Source of the DNA: Punica granatum
Lineage: Eukaryota; Streptophyta; Magnoliopsida; Myrtales; Lythraceae
Direction of reading: 5' to 3'
Assembly: GCF_007655135.1 (NCBI RefSeq)
Contig: NC_045130.1
Span: 22,573,363-22,637,362, forward strand
DNA: 64,000 nucleotides
In this document: positions 10,441-21,935 of the stretch, in pieces
How positions within the stretch are numbered: position 1 is the stretch's first letter
Layout of the letters: each line of letters starts with the position of its first letter
Program-made: the position numbers and the translations under genes
Notes under the pieces: model-generated
The model's input: the letters and a program-made list of their open reading frames with translations, nothing else
What the model was told of the DNA's origin: nothing
Databases searched by the model: none

Positions 10441-13400
10441 AGCTGTGCGCACCCGAATTTCATCTCGTCGGGGCACGCATGCGCGCGCCTAAGCAAACGC
10501 GGCTTGGGAGTGTCCACCTTCCCAGGGACGCGCGACGGACGCACGTGAGAAGGAGTCGCCACTTGCCATTTTACGACCCGAAGGTCGAGGGCCGGCAAGT
10601 TACCCGGGTCTAGGGGTACGGGGTACACCTAAATGCTAAGGCAATGGTCGTGCGGAACCGAAAGTTCCGAATTCGGGGGTTCTATTACGTGCGGGCCTAT
10701 ATCCCGCACGCCCTTTCGGTACTCTAGCTTGCTAGGTTTGCCATTTTTGTTTATTTGCCGCGTGATTTAGGGTTGCACTCGACTCGCTCGTTTTGACACC
10801 GTAAATTCGATAAGTTGATTGAGTTGGGCCAAGAACCCGAAAGGTGAGTAGGCCTGTGTGTTCGAGGGATCGGTTCGCTATCTTGTCGTTACAGTTCATC
10901 GGACCAATACGGTCGATTCCCTGCGCGAACCGATATCACGATTATTCAAGCTTACTCATCCTTCGGTGATGATAGACCAACTTAACCAATTCGATACTCG
11001 GACCTCTCGCTTGCCGATCGGGGATCCTTACAAATGAATGAATGAACATACAAATAAAATCCTCACAATGTTCTCTCGAATAATTACAAAGTGTAAATGA
11101 ATAAGTAAATGGATCCCGATCGGTTTGCATTGGGCCAATATTCCGCTCCGGCTCACCGTGTAGTTTGAATAACCGATAAACAAATTAAGGCAACGCGGGC
11201 TCAAGGAGCCGGGGGTCGGGTCCAATCGAATCGACGATTTGCAGGAGAACCGGTTTGTTTCCACTGTAATCGTTGGACCGATCGAGCTCCCGGGTGATAT
11301 CTAAACACGTTTCACGCGTCCAATCCAAATTGCCTTCCACATAGGCCATATTTGGAGTGTGATGGTGACTCGAGGCTAGATCCCATTCCGCACTCGGGTT
11401 GCACGCTCTCAGTGAGTTAAGAGGCATTGGACCTCGTGTTCGGTAGTTTGGGGCGTTGGACCCCGTGCAACACGTGACCTATGGGTTCGGACCCGTACCG
11501 CAATAAATCATCATATGCAAAGACAAGGCAGGAGAAAACTGATAAAACTGAGACAATACAGATAACAACTGACAACAACTGACAAGTGTCGGTGAATACA
11601 AACGAATTGTGTATTAGGCCGAATGTACGTGATTTAATCAGTTATTAACCGGAGTTGATTAACAAACAATGTATCTATCCTAGGCAAGCACAAGTGGCGG
11701 ATTGGGATGAGGTTCTAAGCCAATTACATACGTGTGTTTGTTTTATGACTCTCATTCAGTTAAGTGTCACTGTGGTTTCACCGAATTAACCAAACTCGTG
11801 TTTCGACTCTAGATTGGAATCTAATATTCCGCCTATCCATTATCTAATATTTGAATAAGTTGGGTGCACAATTAGTCCGGTCCTTGGTGTTTTGTAACTG
11901 AAATAAAATACTCCCCACCGAATCTATGATAGAAAGAAAGAAACACCGAAAACAAACGAAATGGACCACGCGAATGAAACTCGCACCCGAACGGGTTGTC
12001 CTTTCTCGTTCATAGCTCTAGGTGTTTCCAACTCCCTAAAGCCTAGGGTATCGGTGAATCATGGAATGACGGTTATGCCCTTGGATGATAAAATTGTGAT
12101 GTTCGTGTATAAATTGGAGATTTGCGTCCCGCGAAGGAGTCTAAGAAGGACTCTCGTGCCCCGACTCGGGCCGCCTCAAATTGGGCCCGGACTCGAGTCA
12201 CGGCACGTGAGTATTCCCTAGACGTCAATTCTATTCGTGTTACGCATCTCGGTATTTTGAAATTGTGAATTTTATTGGAAAAGGGCATTCACGCCGTTCC
12301 GTAAATCATCGATGCGTTTTACCAATTAAGGATCAATTAACCCGATTATTTAATCCAAGTGGTTTAATTAACCGAATGATTCGTCCTATTTCCCCGTTTG
12401 TGAAATTATTCGGTGGTGGTAATTTCATGTGGTTATCTCGGTTTTAATGGGGGATTGTTCAAAATTTATGTATCCATCATCCAATTATCATGTGAATAAC
12501 GAAAATGTGAGACACGGATACAAACAATCCCAAGGGACGATTCCAATCATGCCTTACATGCATAATATGCTTAAACTCAAGAACGAAATCTATTTCAACG
12601 AAACAAAAGAAAGTCGACGCCGTCAAGGTCTCTCAAACGCAAACGGACACACAAACACGTACACATGACACATAATATAACGAAATCCACAAAGAATGAC
12701 GTCGACTCATACGATGGAAAAAATGTGAAACATGGGAACCGACTCATTTCGGGATGGGAGAAACCACCTTAGACCCGTGTGGTCCAAGGGGACTCTCGGC
12801 CACACCCATCCAAGAGTGGCCGTGGGTCCTCATGGCTCACGCGAGTCAAGGGGGGCTCTCTAAACCCGATCTAAGCCTATTCCCACCATGCTAATACGTG
12901 GTACATGACAAAACAGCGGCAAAAGGGAACGGGGACCGGCTAGCTTCGAGGAAAGAGAAGTACCCTAGCCTCGGAGGAACCATAGAGGCTCACGGGTCAC
13001 CCCCTCAAGGCTAGACCGTGGGTTCTATGGTTCGGCCGTGACTCGGGACCTCTCCCGCTTCGATCCACGTCGTCTCCCCTCATGAGATATACATTCATGT
13101 AGTTTACGAGCATGATAGATAAAGTAAATAGATGCTGGACGTTGTATGGCATGCATGAGACATCCGGATCCGAGAAAAAAATGCAAGCTTTCACCTATCC
13201 CGAACCTTTAAAGCATATTAACACCACACGTAAGTAAATATCAAAGATCCTAACTCCTCTAAGTTAAAAGGGGTGTTACCTAGCCTCGATGTACGAGGGA
13301 AAGAATCGGGGAAGCGGCCACGAGAGTCGCAAGACTCGGTTTGGGCGGCTACGGGTGAGGGACCCGTAAGTGGGCAGGCGCGGCAGTCTCGGGAGAACAG

Positions 13401-14042
13401 CTTGGCACGCTCGCTCCGATCACGGAACGGTGCAAGGTCGGGCTCGTTGGACTCCTAAGAGGCAGATCTAGGTGGGCACGGAGAGCTCCGAGCGTGCCGA
13501 ACCCTGAATAAGTCGGAAATGGTGAGAGAAGTTCCAGTGAAAACACAGAAAAACTGGTTAGCGAAAATGGGCCAAACGGAGGTCGTGCACGGTTGGTCGG
13601 CCCTCGGATCGTGACCACCTCTTCACGAGAGAGGGTGAGGGTTGTGAGGAACCCTTTAAACTTGATGGCACGACTCTCCGAAGTCGTGGGAAGAAATGGC
13701 ACGCGTGGAGGTGTCCGGTGCACGCGGGTAACGCCTAGGAGACCCGATTCTTCATGCGACCAGAACTCAACGTTGGGGGCTTCAAATGGAAAATCTAAGC
13801 CTGGAAATGGACTTAGGGGGTGGAAAATATGTAGGCTATGAAGTTTGAGAATTTTTGGGCTAAGTCGGGCCGGGTGGTTACCGGGATACCGGGTGGTTTT
13901 CCGGCGGTTTTGGCCGGTTTCGGCCTTGGTAAGGGGGGACGGAAGTGAGGGAGTGGGCTGAGGTTTGAGAGAGTCCTTGAGAGAGATTGGCTTGAGAGAG
14001 AGTGAAGTTCAAGAAGTGATTAGAACTAATGACGTTGGTGGC

Positions 14043-14048
14043 TTTATA
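14043..14048 (-). promoter_or_regulatory. TATA box of the A LTR promoter
   Basis: TATAAA on the minus strand, preceded by CC and followed by GCC. The same context occurs in the F LTR (56,417-56,422) and a close variant in the B LTR (23,463-23,468), at the corresponding LTR position. Pyrimidine-rich CTCTCTCAAGC-like sequence follows in all three, consistent with an initiator/5' UTR. Confidence 0.65.
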
Positions 14049-14288
14049 GGGATGGTTAACGGGATGATTAAAGGAGGTTAATTGCGGTTTTGAATCCTAA
14101 GCTAGGGCTGCCGAAATTGGAGGGAAGATTAGGGAGGGGTTTGTGTCTTGTAGAGTGTAGGGGAAGCAAGAGGGGTGATGGATGGATGGGTGATGGGAGT
14201 TGATGGATATGAGAGGAGGTGATGGGTGTAAGAGCCAAAATTTGAATTTGTGGAGGGGAGGGCTTGGAGCCGCCAGCCATGGGGGCTT

Positions 14289-14356
14289 GAGCCGCGGCTT
14301 GGGGCTGTCAATTCGAGCCAAGGGTTGAGCCGTGGCTTGGGGTTGAGCCGCGGCTT
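14289..14356 (-). promoter_or_regulatory. Array of GAGCCGCGGCTT palindromes in U3 of A
   Basis: Three 12-mers (14,289-14,300, 14,327-14,338, 14,345-14,356) built on AGCCGCGGCT, a perfect 10-bp palindrome in two of them. They lie about 240 bp upstream of the TATA box. Equivalent clusters lie at 23,168-23,236 in B and 56,114-56,163 in F. Protein-binding sites are a reasonable inference but unproven. Confidence 0.5.
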
Positions 14357-15354
14357 GATGGCTTGGCTTGGCTAGGCTGTGGGTCCCATTCGGTTGAGGG
14401 AAAAGCCGGGAAACGCTTGAAACTTGATTGAACGCGCATCCGACCTCCGATGTCCAATTAATTTGAAGATTTGGAACGCTTGAACTACGAGGATTTGAAA
14501 GAGCCCGATATCGCCATACGTCGCGTGGACGAACGTCCGGGCGACTCGACGCCTCGAGAATCGATTTTGCCTCGTTCGGACGTTCGGAGTGGAATTTAAT
14601 GCCCTTCGACCTCCGATTGATCTCTGTGCATTCTTGTATTTGTTTTGACAATCCTTTTGCCCCGTGAGGGATTGTTGGCTCGTCATCCTCGATCGGGGAC
14701 CATTGGCCCGGGAAGACCTAGGGACTTCGACCGGGGTTTTCTCAGTGTGCTCTGAATGTCTTGAGGTGCTCGGGGCTCGTTGTGATCTGTGCTCTACGTG
14801 GACGTGCCCCGAAGGCTCGCCGGGAGACGTTCATGACCACTGAAACGTCCATCGGGAAACCGAGTCGAGTTCCGGAAGGTCATCTGAAGCTTGTTCCCCG
14901 GCCCTGATGGTCCCTGGGTGCCTGTAGGCCCGTTTTGAAGGGCCGTTTGCTTGTCGGTGGAGTGAACCCCGGGAGCTATGTCAGAAAAGGCGTCCGTGGG
15001 GGATCGGGGTGTCCCGGCTTAAGCAGGATGTCCCGAAAATGCGCCCAGACGCGTCATTGGTCACTTTGGCACTGAGGGGGATTTTTTGAAGCCCCATATT
15101 GGGCACCTTTCGGTGCTTCGGTGACTCGATGATGAATAGTGCCACAGTGTCAGCTCCGTTGTTTTCGGGGTTCTTTGTCTGTAAATTCTTCCGACTGCTC
15201 TCTTCAGCTTTTCTAATGGACCCAGCTCTTCTTCTGTGGTTTATGACTCCGTGCTCGCCTATTTGCCTCCGATTGCCGGGTGATGAATAGTAACCCGGGC
15301 CTTGGTCGGAAGTCCTCCCGTGGGAAGCCGGTGGGCCAAATTGGGGTGCTGACA

Positions 15355-16022
15355 CCTTGGATCCACTCGGCCGGCGCCATTCCGTCCTCCCTACATCAGA
15401 AGGTGAAATTCATCGTCGAGGAGAAGATCATCACGGTCAAAGGGGAGGAGGATTACGCCATCTACAAGGAGACGTCGGTTCCTTACATCAGCGTCGGAGA
15501 CGACGAAAACCTGCCCTTCCACTCCTTCGAGACCATCTCCGTTATTCGGGATTACGGAGAGGTCGGGCCGTCCCGCGCCGACCGTATGATAGGGAAGGTC
15601 CTTTTGCACCACAATTACATTCCCGGCACCGGCCTTGGGGCGCGAGGACAAGGAATCAATCGCCCCGTTGAAGTTGAAGTGTACAAGCACAGGAGGGGAC
15701 TTGGCTTTCGCCCCTCCTGCCATGAAATTATTGAGGCCCGCCGGGGCAACCATCTCCACCGCCTCACCACGCGCTATGGTATGCTCAACAGGGGCATTCT
15801 GGTCCCCCCGTTATCACATTTCTTCCCCGGGCCTCCACTCATCATCGGGAGCACCTCTGACGGCCCTTCCTCGGACTTCGACGACACGACCGACGCCTTG
15901 CCAACCGTGTATGCCGTCACCGAGGAGATTCCTTCAGGGGTTCACATCCGCCCGGCGCAGGAAGACGAGGAGCTTAACAATTGGACCTCAGTCCTACGCT
16001 ATTCGGTTGTGATCGCCGATGT
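15355..16022 (+). pseudogene. gag-pro: Element B gag-protease 3' fragment with intact G-patch
   Basis: Begins abruptly at the A insertion point, just before WIHSAGAIPSSLHQKVKF, so the protease active site is on the far side of A. The frame is open to the splice donor. About 60-110 residues in lies a G-patch-type motif: DRMIGKVLLHHNYIPG, then GTGLGARGQGI, then a later HRRGLGFRP. It contains a 36-bp stretch (15,565-15,600) that element A lacks between two GGTC repeats. The C-terminus NNWTSVLRYSVVIADV runs into GTAAGA at 16,023. Retroelement and betaretroviral G-patches sit next to protease and are thought to bind RNA or RT; that function is not shown here. Confidence 0.88.
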
Positions 16023-16237
16023 GTAAGACTTATCTATGTATGAGATGTGTCCCGCGTGTCGGCGTAGCCGTAGGCCACACGACGGAAGAGGGAACTCTGT
16101 TATGGCTTCATGATCCGTACTATCAATGAATTCCCTATATGCATTTTTTGAATCCTTGTCTATTCCACTCTCTCTTCCTTGCTCTTTTGTTCATGTCATT
16201 CTAAATTTTTTCTAAGACGATTCTTTCAATTCTCCAG
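16023..16237 (+). other. Element B spliceosomal intron (215 bp)
   Basis: Donor GAT GT|GTAAGA and acceptor TTCAATTCTCCAG|GC. Exon 1 ends two bases into a Val codon and exon 2 supplies the third base, giving an open frame into LHSNPNLRRVDSNPS and RT. Unspliced, the stop TAA at 16,024 ends gag-protease. Retention versus splicing could thus set the gag to gag-pol ratio, as described for Ogre. Confidence 0.82.
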
Positions 16238-18380
16238 GCTCCACTCGAATCCAAATCTTCGACGCGTTGATTCGAACCCATCCGAAGAATGTCTCGGAGA
16301 GCCCGGACCCATATACTTCGAAGAAGGGCTCGACGAAGACAGTCTAGTGCCTAAGATAGAAGAGAGTTTGCGCCGCCTCGAGGATCGCCAACTCACCTTC
16401 CTCGAGCCGACAGAAGAGATCAACGTGGGTACTCAAGAGGAGCCCTGCATCCTAAAGATCGGTACAAGTCTCGACCCAACACAACGGGTCCGAATGATCG
16501 ATTTCCTGACGAGGTATCAAGAAGTCTTTGCCTGGTCCTACGCCGACATGCCGGGACTAGACCCCTCGGTAGTAAAGCACTTCCTCCCGTTAGACACCGA
16601 GAAGTTCCCGCCCAAGCGGCAACAATTGCGACGGCAACAGGCAAGCCTCTTTCTCCGCATCAAGGAGGAGGTTGTCAAGCAGATCAACGCGGGCTTCCTC
16701 GAGGTCTGCAATTATTCTGAATGGGTTGTAAACATCGTGCCGGTGGAGAAGAAAGATGGAAGGGTTCGAGTCTGCGTCGACTATCGGGACCTCAATAAGG
16801 CCAGCCCCAAGGACAATTTTCCCTTGCCCCACATCGACATACTAGTTGACAACACGGCGCGCCACTCTCAGTTTTCTTTCATGGATGGCTTCTCCGGATA
16901 CAATCAAATTCGGATGGCCGAGGAAGACAAGATCAAGACGACGTTCACCACCATGTGGGGAACCTTTTGTTATCGCGTCATGCCTTTCGGCCTGAAGAAC
17001 GCCGGGGCAACTTATCAGAGGGCTATGGTCACATTGTTCCACAACATGATGCACAAGGAAGTCGAGGTCTACGTCGACGACATGATTGCCAAGTCCAAAG
17101 AAGGAGAGGACCACCTCGTTAATCTGAAGCATCTCTTCGATTGTTTAAAGGAGTACAAGCTTCGGCTTAATCCGGCGAAATGCACGTTCGGCGCTCGATC
17201 GGGAAAACTACTAGGATTCGTGGTCAGTGAGCGTGGCATCGAAGTAGATCCCGATAAAGTCAAGGCGATCAAAGAACTTCCCCCACCTTCTTCGGTTCGC
17301 GAAGTACGAGGCTTCCTGGGACGATTGAATTACATCGCACGATTCATCGCGAACCTGACAGACAAATGCCAACCACTCTTTCGCTTGCTCCGCAAGAACG
17401 CGGCGATCGAATGGGACGAAGAATGTCAGAAGGCCTTTGACACCATCAAGGCGTATTTGGCCCAACCCCCGGTTTTGGTCCCGCCTACACCGGGTCGTCC
17501 CCTCGTACTTTACCTAACGGTGCGCCGCCAATCATTAGGATGCATGTTGGGACAGGAGGAGGAGTCCACACACACAGAGCGCGCGATCTACTACCTGAGC
17601 AAAAAGTTCACCGATGGGGAGTCCAATTACCCGGAAATCGAGAAGATGTGCTGCGCATTGGTGTGGGTCATGCAAAGGCTCCGACAGTACACGCTTTATC
17701 ATACGGTCCACTTGCTGTCAAAGGCGGACCCCTTGAAATATTTACTCGACGATCCCTCCTCCACGCGGAACCTCGCCAAATGGCGTTGTCAGTTGACGGA
17801 ATATGACATCGTGTACGTGTCCCGCACTTCGGTCAAGGGGCAAGCGATCGCGGATCATTTGGCAGAATTCCCAATTGAAGACCACACACCGATTAATCCC
17901 GACTTCTCGGATGAAGGGATTCTCCAAGTAGACGACGAGGGAGAGAAATTGGGGTGGAAGATGTACTTTGACGGCGCCGTCAATTCTACGGGATCAGGTG
18001 TTGGCGCATTGCTGATATCCCCGGACGGACACTATTACCCGGTAGCGGCAAAGATCGATTTCCCGTGCACCAATAATGTGGCTGAGTACGAGGCATGTAT
18101 TCTCGGCCTACAAGCGGCGATTGATTTCAAGGTAAAAGAGCTCGAAGTGTTCGGTGATTCTATGCTCATTATCTTCCAGACATTGGGGCAATGGAAGACA
18201 AAGGACGCAAAGCTAGTGCCATATCACGATTACCTCGAGAAGTTAACCGAGAATTTCGAGGACATCTCGTTCACCTATACCCTGCGCATGACAAATCAAT
18301 TCGCGGACGCGCTCGCAACGCTCGCCTCCATGGTAGGCATCACGAAGGAAACCTTATCGAGCCCCTCGAGATTGAGATAG
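16238..18380 (+). pseudogene. pol: Element B reverse transcriptase and RNase H (exon 2)
   Basis: Continues the protease frame after splicing. An acidic linker (about 70 residues) precedes the RT palm and fingers: VCVDYRDLNKA, FMDGFSGYNQI, MPFGLKNAGATYQ, YVDDMIAKSKEGEDH with the catalytic aspartates. RNase H follows at MYFDGAVNSTGSG, NNVAEYEAC and VFGDSM. RT and RNase H are uninterrupted in this copy, unlike A. The frame is lost near 18,348-18,352, where one base is missing relative to A, and terminates at 18,380 in a false tail (SSPSRLR). The methionine at 16,179 lies inside the intron and is not a start. Confidence 0.94.
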
Positions 18381-19677
18381 CCGAAGGACCGGCACACTGC
18401 AACTCAATTGAGGCATCCGAGGCAAAGCCGTGGTACGAAGACATCAAGAACCTTCTACGAACTGGCCAATACCCCCCATTCGCCGACCGCCGCGATCGGA
18501 AGACTCTCAGGCGCCTCGCGATACATTACTTTTTGAGCGGCGAGATACTCTACCGTCGCTCCTTCGACTCCACACTCCTCCGGTGCATCGATGAACACGA
18601 GTCGCGACGCCTCATGGAGGAAGTGCATGGGGGAAACTGTGGACCCCATATGAACGGTCTCATGCTCGCTAAGAAGATCATGCGCCTGGGCTATTATTGG
18701 TCTACCATGGAGATTGATTGTGTGAAGCATGTCAGGCATTGTCACCGATGTCAGGTTTACGCCGATCAGATCAAAGCGCCGCCCAACGAACTACGCCCCA
18801 TGACGGCACCATGGCCATTTTCAATGTGGGGGATGGATGTGATTGGCCCGATCAACCCCAAAGCGTCTAACGGACATATGTTCATTTTGGTGGCGATCGA
18901 CTACTTCACCAAGTGGATCGAAGCCGTCACTCTTGCGTCAGTCACCGCAAAAGCCGTGGCCCGTTTTCTCAGACGCGACGTCATTGCTCGGTACGGGGTC
19001 CCTGCGACAATCATCACAGACAACGCCAAGAACCTGAACAACAAGGTCATCGACGAGCTCTGTGCACAATTCAAAATCCGACACCGCAACTCCACCCCGT
19101 ACCGTCCCCAAATGAACGGTGCGGTGGAAGCGGTGAATAAGAACATCAAAAAGATCATCGAAAAATGACGGTGAACTACAAGGATTGGCACGAGATGCTC
19201 CCCTATGCACTCTTGGCGTACCGTACATCCATACGGACCTCGACCGGGGCAACCCCGTACTCACTAGTCTACGGCATGGAGGCCGTCCTCCCAATCGAAG
19301 TAGAGATCCCTTCCATGAGGATTCTTGCCGAGACCGAACTTGAAGAAGCAGAATGGGCGAAGCAGCGATACGAACAGCTGAATTTCATTGACGAAAAGAG
19401 GCTGAAAGCGCTGTGCCACGGACAGTGCTATCAACAAAGAATGGCTCGAGCCTTCAACGCAAGAGTCCGCCATCGCGATTTCAATCCCGGCGACCTCGTT
19501 CTGAGGAAAGTCCTTCACGTCACGCCGGACTCTCGAGGGAAGTTCTCGTACAATTACGACGGCCCCTTCGTCGTCAAAGAGGTTTTCTCCGGGGGTGCGG
19601 TCATTTTGAGCGACATGGACGGCATTGTAAACGCCCTTCCCGTCAATGTTGACGCCGTTAAAAAGTATTATCCATAA
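18351..19677 (+). pseudogene. pol: Element B integrase
   Basis: After the frameshift near 18,350 the integrase reads on in the next frame (IAEGPAHCNSIEASEAKPW). It includes the HHCC zinc region (HGGNCGPH, CHRCQ) and the catalytic WGMDVIGP, ITDNAKN and VEAVNKNIKK motifs. A second one-base loss in an A-run at 19,160-19,165 creates a stop (KKIIEK*), after which the C-terminal domain continues from 19,165 (MTVNYKDWHEMLPYA) through YDGPFVVKEV to KKYYP at 19,677. There is no chromodomain. The two lesions differ from those in A, so each copy decayed independently. Confidence 0.93.
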
Positions 19678-19810
19678 GCACTCGTATATTCTTTATTCTC
19701 CGGGCTCCGTGCCCCTTCGTTGTAAGACATTTCTATTTCCGTGGACGAGCTCCAATTCCCACAACCTGTCCGATAGCGAGATTTCTTGAGAGAAAAAAAT
19801 AAATTTTCCC

Positions 19811-20086
19811 GCTAGGTCGAAAACCTCTTCGAGGCGGCCTAGGCAAAAGCTAGGGAACGAGCGACACGATTTAAAATCCCGTAAAGGGGGGTCGCGGCAA
19901 AAGGAGAGCACAAGTCACTTCTTCGCTAGGTCGAAAACCTCTTTGAGGCGGCCTAGGCAAAAGTTAGAGGACTCGAGGGGTGCGACCTCGCCCAAACATG
20001 GGGGATCGTAGCAAAAGGTGAGCATTCATGTGGGAAAAATCAAACAAAATGCCCCGCTAGGCTATTGCGCACCCCGTGGCCTAAGC
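19811..20086 (+). repeat. Three CTAGG/CCTAG stem-loop motifs in the B 3' UTR
   Basis: Copies at 19,811-19,845, 19,924-19,957 and 20,055-20,086. The first two read GCTAGGTCGAAAACCTC, then TTC or TTT, then GAGGCGGCCTAGGC, giving outer CTAGG/CCTAG and inner CCTC/GAGG pairing. The third keeps only the outer arms. Each is followed by AAAAG. Shared with A and C. Confidence 0.7.
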
Positions 20087-20707
20087 AAAAGTTAGGGGAC
20101 AATGTCGGCTCGACCACGAAAGAAAAGCGACACTTTCCCTGTGAAGCTACACTGAATAGTGGTTCGGCACTCTCCGACGCAAGCAAACTCTCTTCGGCTC
20201 TCCAGGCTCGAGACTCGCTTCGAAATGGGGGTCGAATCAATGTATCCTTGACTTGGAGAATCCCATAAGATCCCTCCTTTTACCTTTACACACATATTCT
20301 ACGGGCTACCCGTTCCAGAAAAAAGGCCATTCTCCGATAGGGACACGACCACCCTGCAACGGTCACCGATATCAAATCCCCGACACGTCTTTACATAGGT
20401 TCCTCTTACATATACCCCGTTTCGCCGATTAAGTGCAACTGACATCCTTTGTAGGTCTCCCCGCCTCCATGCACAGGTGTGATTGGGAATTTCAAGGGGC
20501 ATCTCCTTCTTGACGAATGCACGATTGGTTTGCGCGACAGATCGGGGTTTCGAACCAAACGAAGGGCATGACAAAGAATCCTCTTGGCTCTAGCTCGAGG
20601 GAACGACAAATAACAAGCTCGACTCGAGGCGGGACAATTTGCCTTTGCTAACACCTCCGGCACACCACCTAACACGGATCCCCGCCTCTGCTCCCCCTTT
20701 GCACATC

Positions 20708-21935
20708 GTCAACTTTACCGTTTTCCACGGGCTTCGGCCTAGTAACTTTACTGCTTTCCACGGGCTTCGGCCAAGTAACTTTATTGCTTTCCGGACTTCG
20801 CGTCCACTTTACCGCTTTCCACGGGCCTCGGCCTAGTAACTTTACTGCTTTCCACGGGCTTCGGCCTAGTAACTTTATTGCTTTCCGGACTTCGCGTCCA
20901 CTTTACCGTTTTCCATGGGCTTCGGTCTAGTAACTTTACTGCTTTCCACGGGTTTCGGCCTAGTAACTTTATTGCTTTCCGGACTTCGCGTCCACTTTAC
21001 CGTTTTCCACGGGCTTCGGCCTAGTAACTTTACTGCTTTCCACGGGCTTCGGCCTAGTAACTTTATTGCTTTCCGGACTTCGCGTCCACTTTACCGCTTT
21101 CCACGGGCTTCGGCCTAGTAACTTTACTGCTTTCCACGGGCTTCGGCCTAGTAACTTTATTGCTTTCCGGACTTCGCGTCCACTTTACCGTTTTCCACGG
21201 GTTTCGGCCTAGTAACTTTACTGTTTTCCACGGGCTTCGGCCTAGTAACTTTACTGCTTTCCACGGGCTTCGGCCTAGTAACTTTATTGCTTTCTGGACA
21301 TCGCGTCCACTTTACCGTTTTCCACGGGCTTCGGCCTAGTAACTTTACTGCTTTCCACGGGCTTGGCCCAGTAACTTTATTGCTTTCCGGACTTCGCGTC
21401 CACTTTACCGTTTTCCACGGGCTTTGACCTAGTAACTTTACTGCTTTCCACGGGCTTCGGCCTAGTAACTTTATTGCCTTCCGGACTTCGCGTCCACTTT
21501 ACCGCTTTCCACGGGCTTCGGCCTAGTAACTTTACTACTTTCCACGGGCTTCGGCCTAGTAACTTTATTGCTTTCCGGACTTCGCGTCCACTTTACCGTT
21601 TTCCACGGGCTTCGGCCTAGTAACTTTACTGCTTTCCACGGGTTTCGGCCTAGTAACTTTACTGCTTTCCACGGGTTTCGGCCTAGTAACTTTATTGCTT
21701 TCCGGACTTGGCGTCCATGGACTTCGCGTCCACTTTACCGTTTTCCACGGGCTTCGGCCTAGTAACTTTACTGCTTTCCACGGGCTTCGGCCTAGTAACT
21801 TTACCGTTTTCCACGGGCTTCAGCCTAGTAACTTTACTGCTTTCCACGGGCTTCGGCCTAGTAATTTTACTGCTTTCCACGGGCTTCGGCCTAGTAACTT
21901 TATTGCTTTCCACGGGCCTTGGCCCTGCACATGCT
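20708..21935 (+). repeat. Minisatellite in the B 3' UTR, about 1.2 kb
   Basis: Alternating units of about 33 bp (TTTCCACGGGCTTCGGCC plus TAGTAACTTTACTGC) and about 28 bp (TTTCCGGACTTCGCGTCC plus ACTTTACCG). Dozens of near-identical copies form a higher-order pattern, usually two of the first unit followed by one of the second. Single-base variants are scattered, which speaks for repeated slippage or unequal exchange. The TTTACTGCTTTC core also occurs in C (35,700-35,925) and F (61,850-62,400). Confidence 0.88.

Larger units (their letters stand above)
1..15354 (-). mobile_element. Element A: Ogre/Tat-like Ty3/gypsy retrotransposon, 3' end outside window
   Basis: Minus-strand, autonomous-type element. 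Reading right to left it has a 5' LTR (10,444-15,354), PBS (10,422-10,440), leader, ORF1, gag-protease, intron, RT-RNase H-integrase and 3' UTR. The 3' LTR and its target-site copy lie left of position 1. The right end is the canonical LTR start, TGTCAGCACC on the minus strand, and it abuts the protease coding region of element B, so A inserted into B. The predicted 5-bp target duplication is CCTTG (15,355-15,359); its mate is off-window. The order RT-RNase H-integrase defines Ty3/gypsy; the extra ORF1, the internal intron and the roughly 5-kb LTR point to the Ogre/Tat group. At least two single-base frameshifts and a 36-bp deletion suggest this copy is no longer autonomous. Confidence 0.93.
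10444..15354 (-). repeat. Element A 5' LTR (4,911 bp)
   Basis: Bounded on the minus strand by TGTCAGCACC (ending at 15,354) and GGTGCGCACA (10,444), so TG...CA termini. It is directly followed by the PBS. It is collinear with the LTRs of B (22,167-26,759 plus 44,338-44,746), D and F. A TATA box at 14,043-14,048 puts the transcription start about 1.3-1.4 kb into the LTR, leaving a very long R-U5 part. The many short open frames across it are not supported as genes. Confidence 0.93.

Noticed and set aside
14097..14651. 184-codon minus-strand frame in the A LTR
   Set aside because: Located in U3/promoter sequence spanning the palindrome cluster. The equivalents in B and F are not conserved as protein.
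10446..15354. Possible independent host gene between elements A and B
   Set aside because: The whole interval is one LTR, bounded by TG/CA termini and collinear with three other LTRs in the window.
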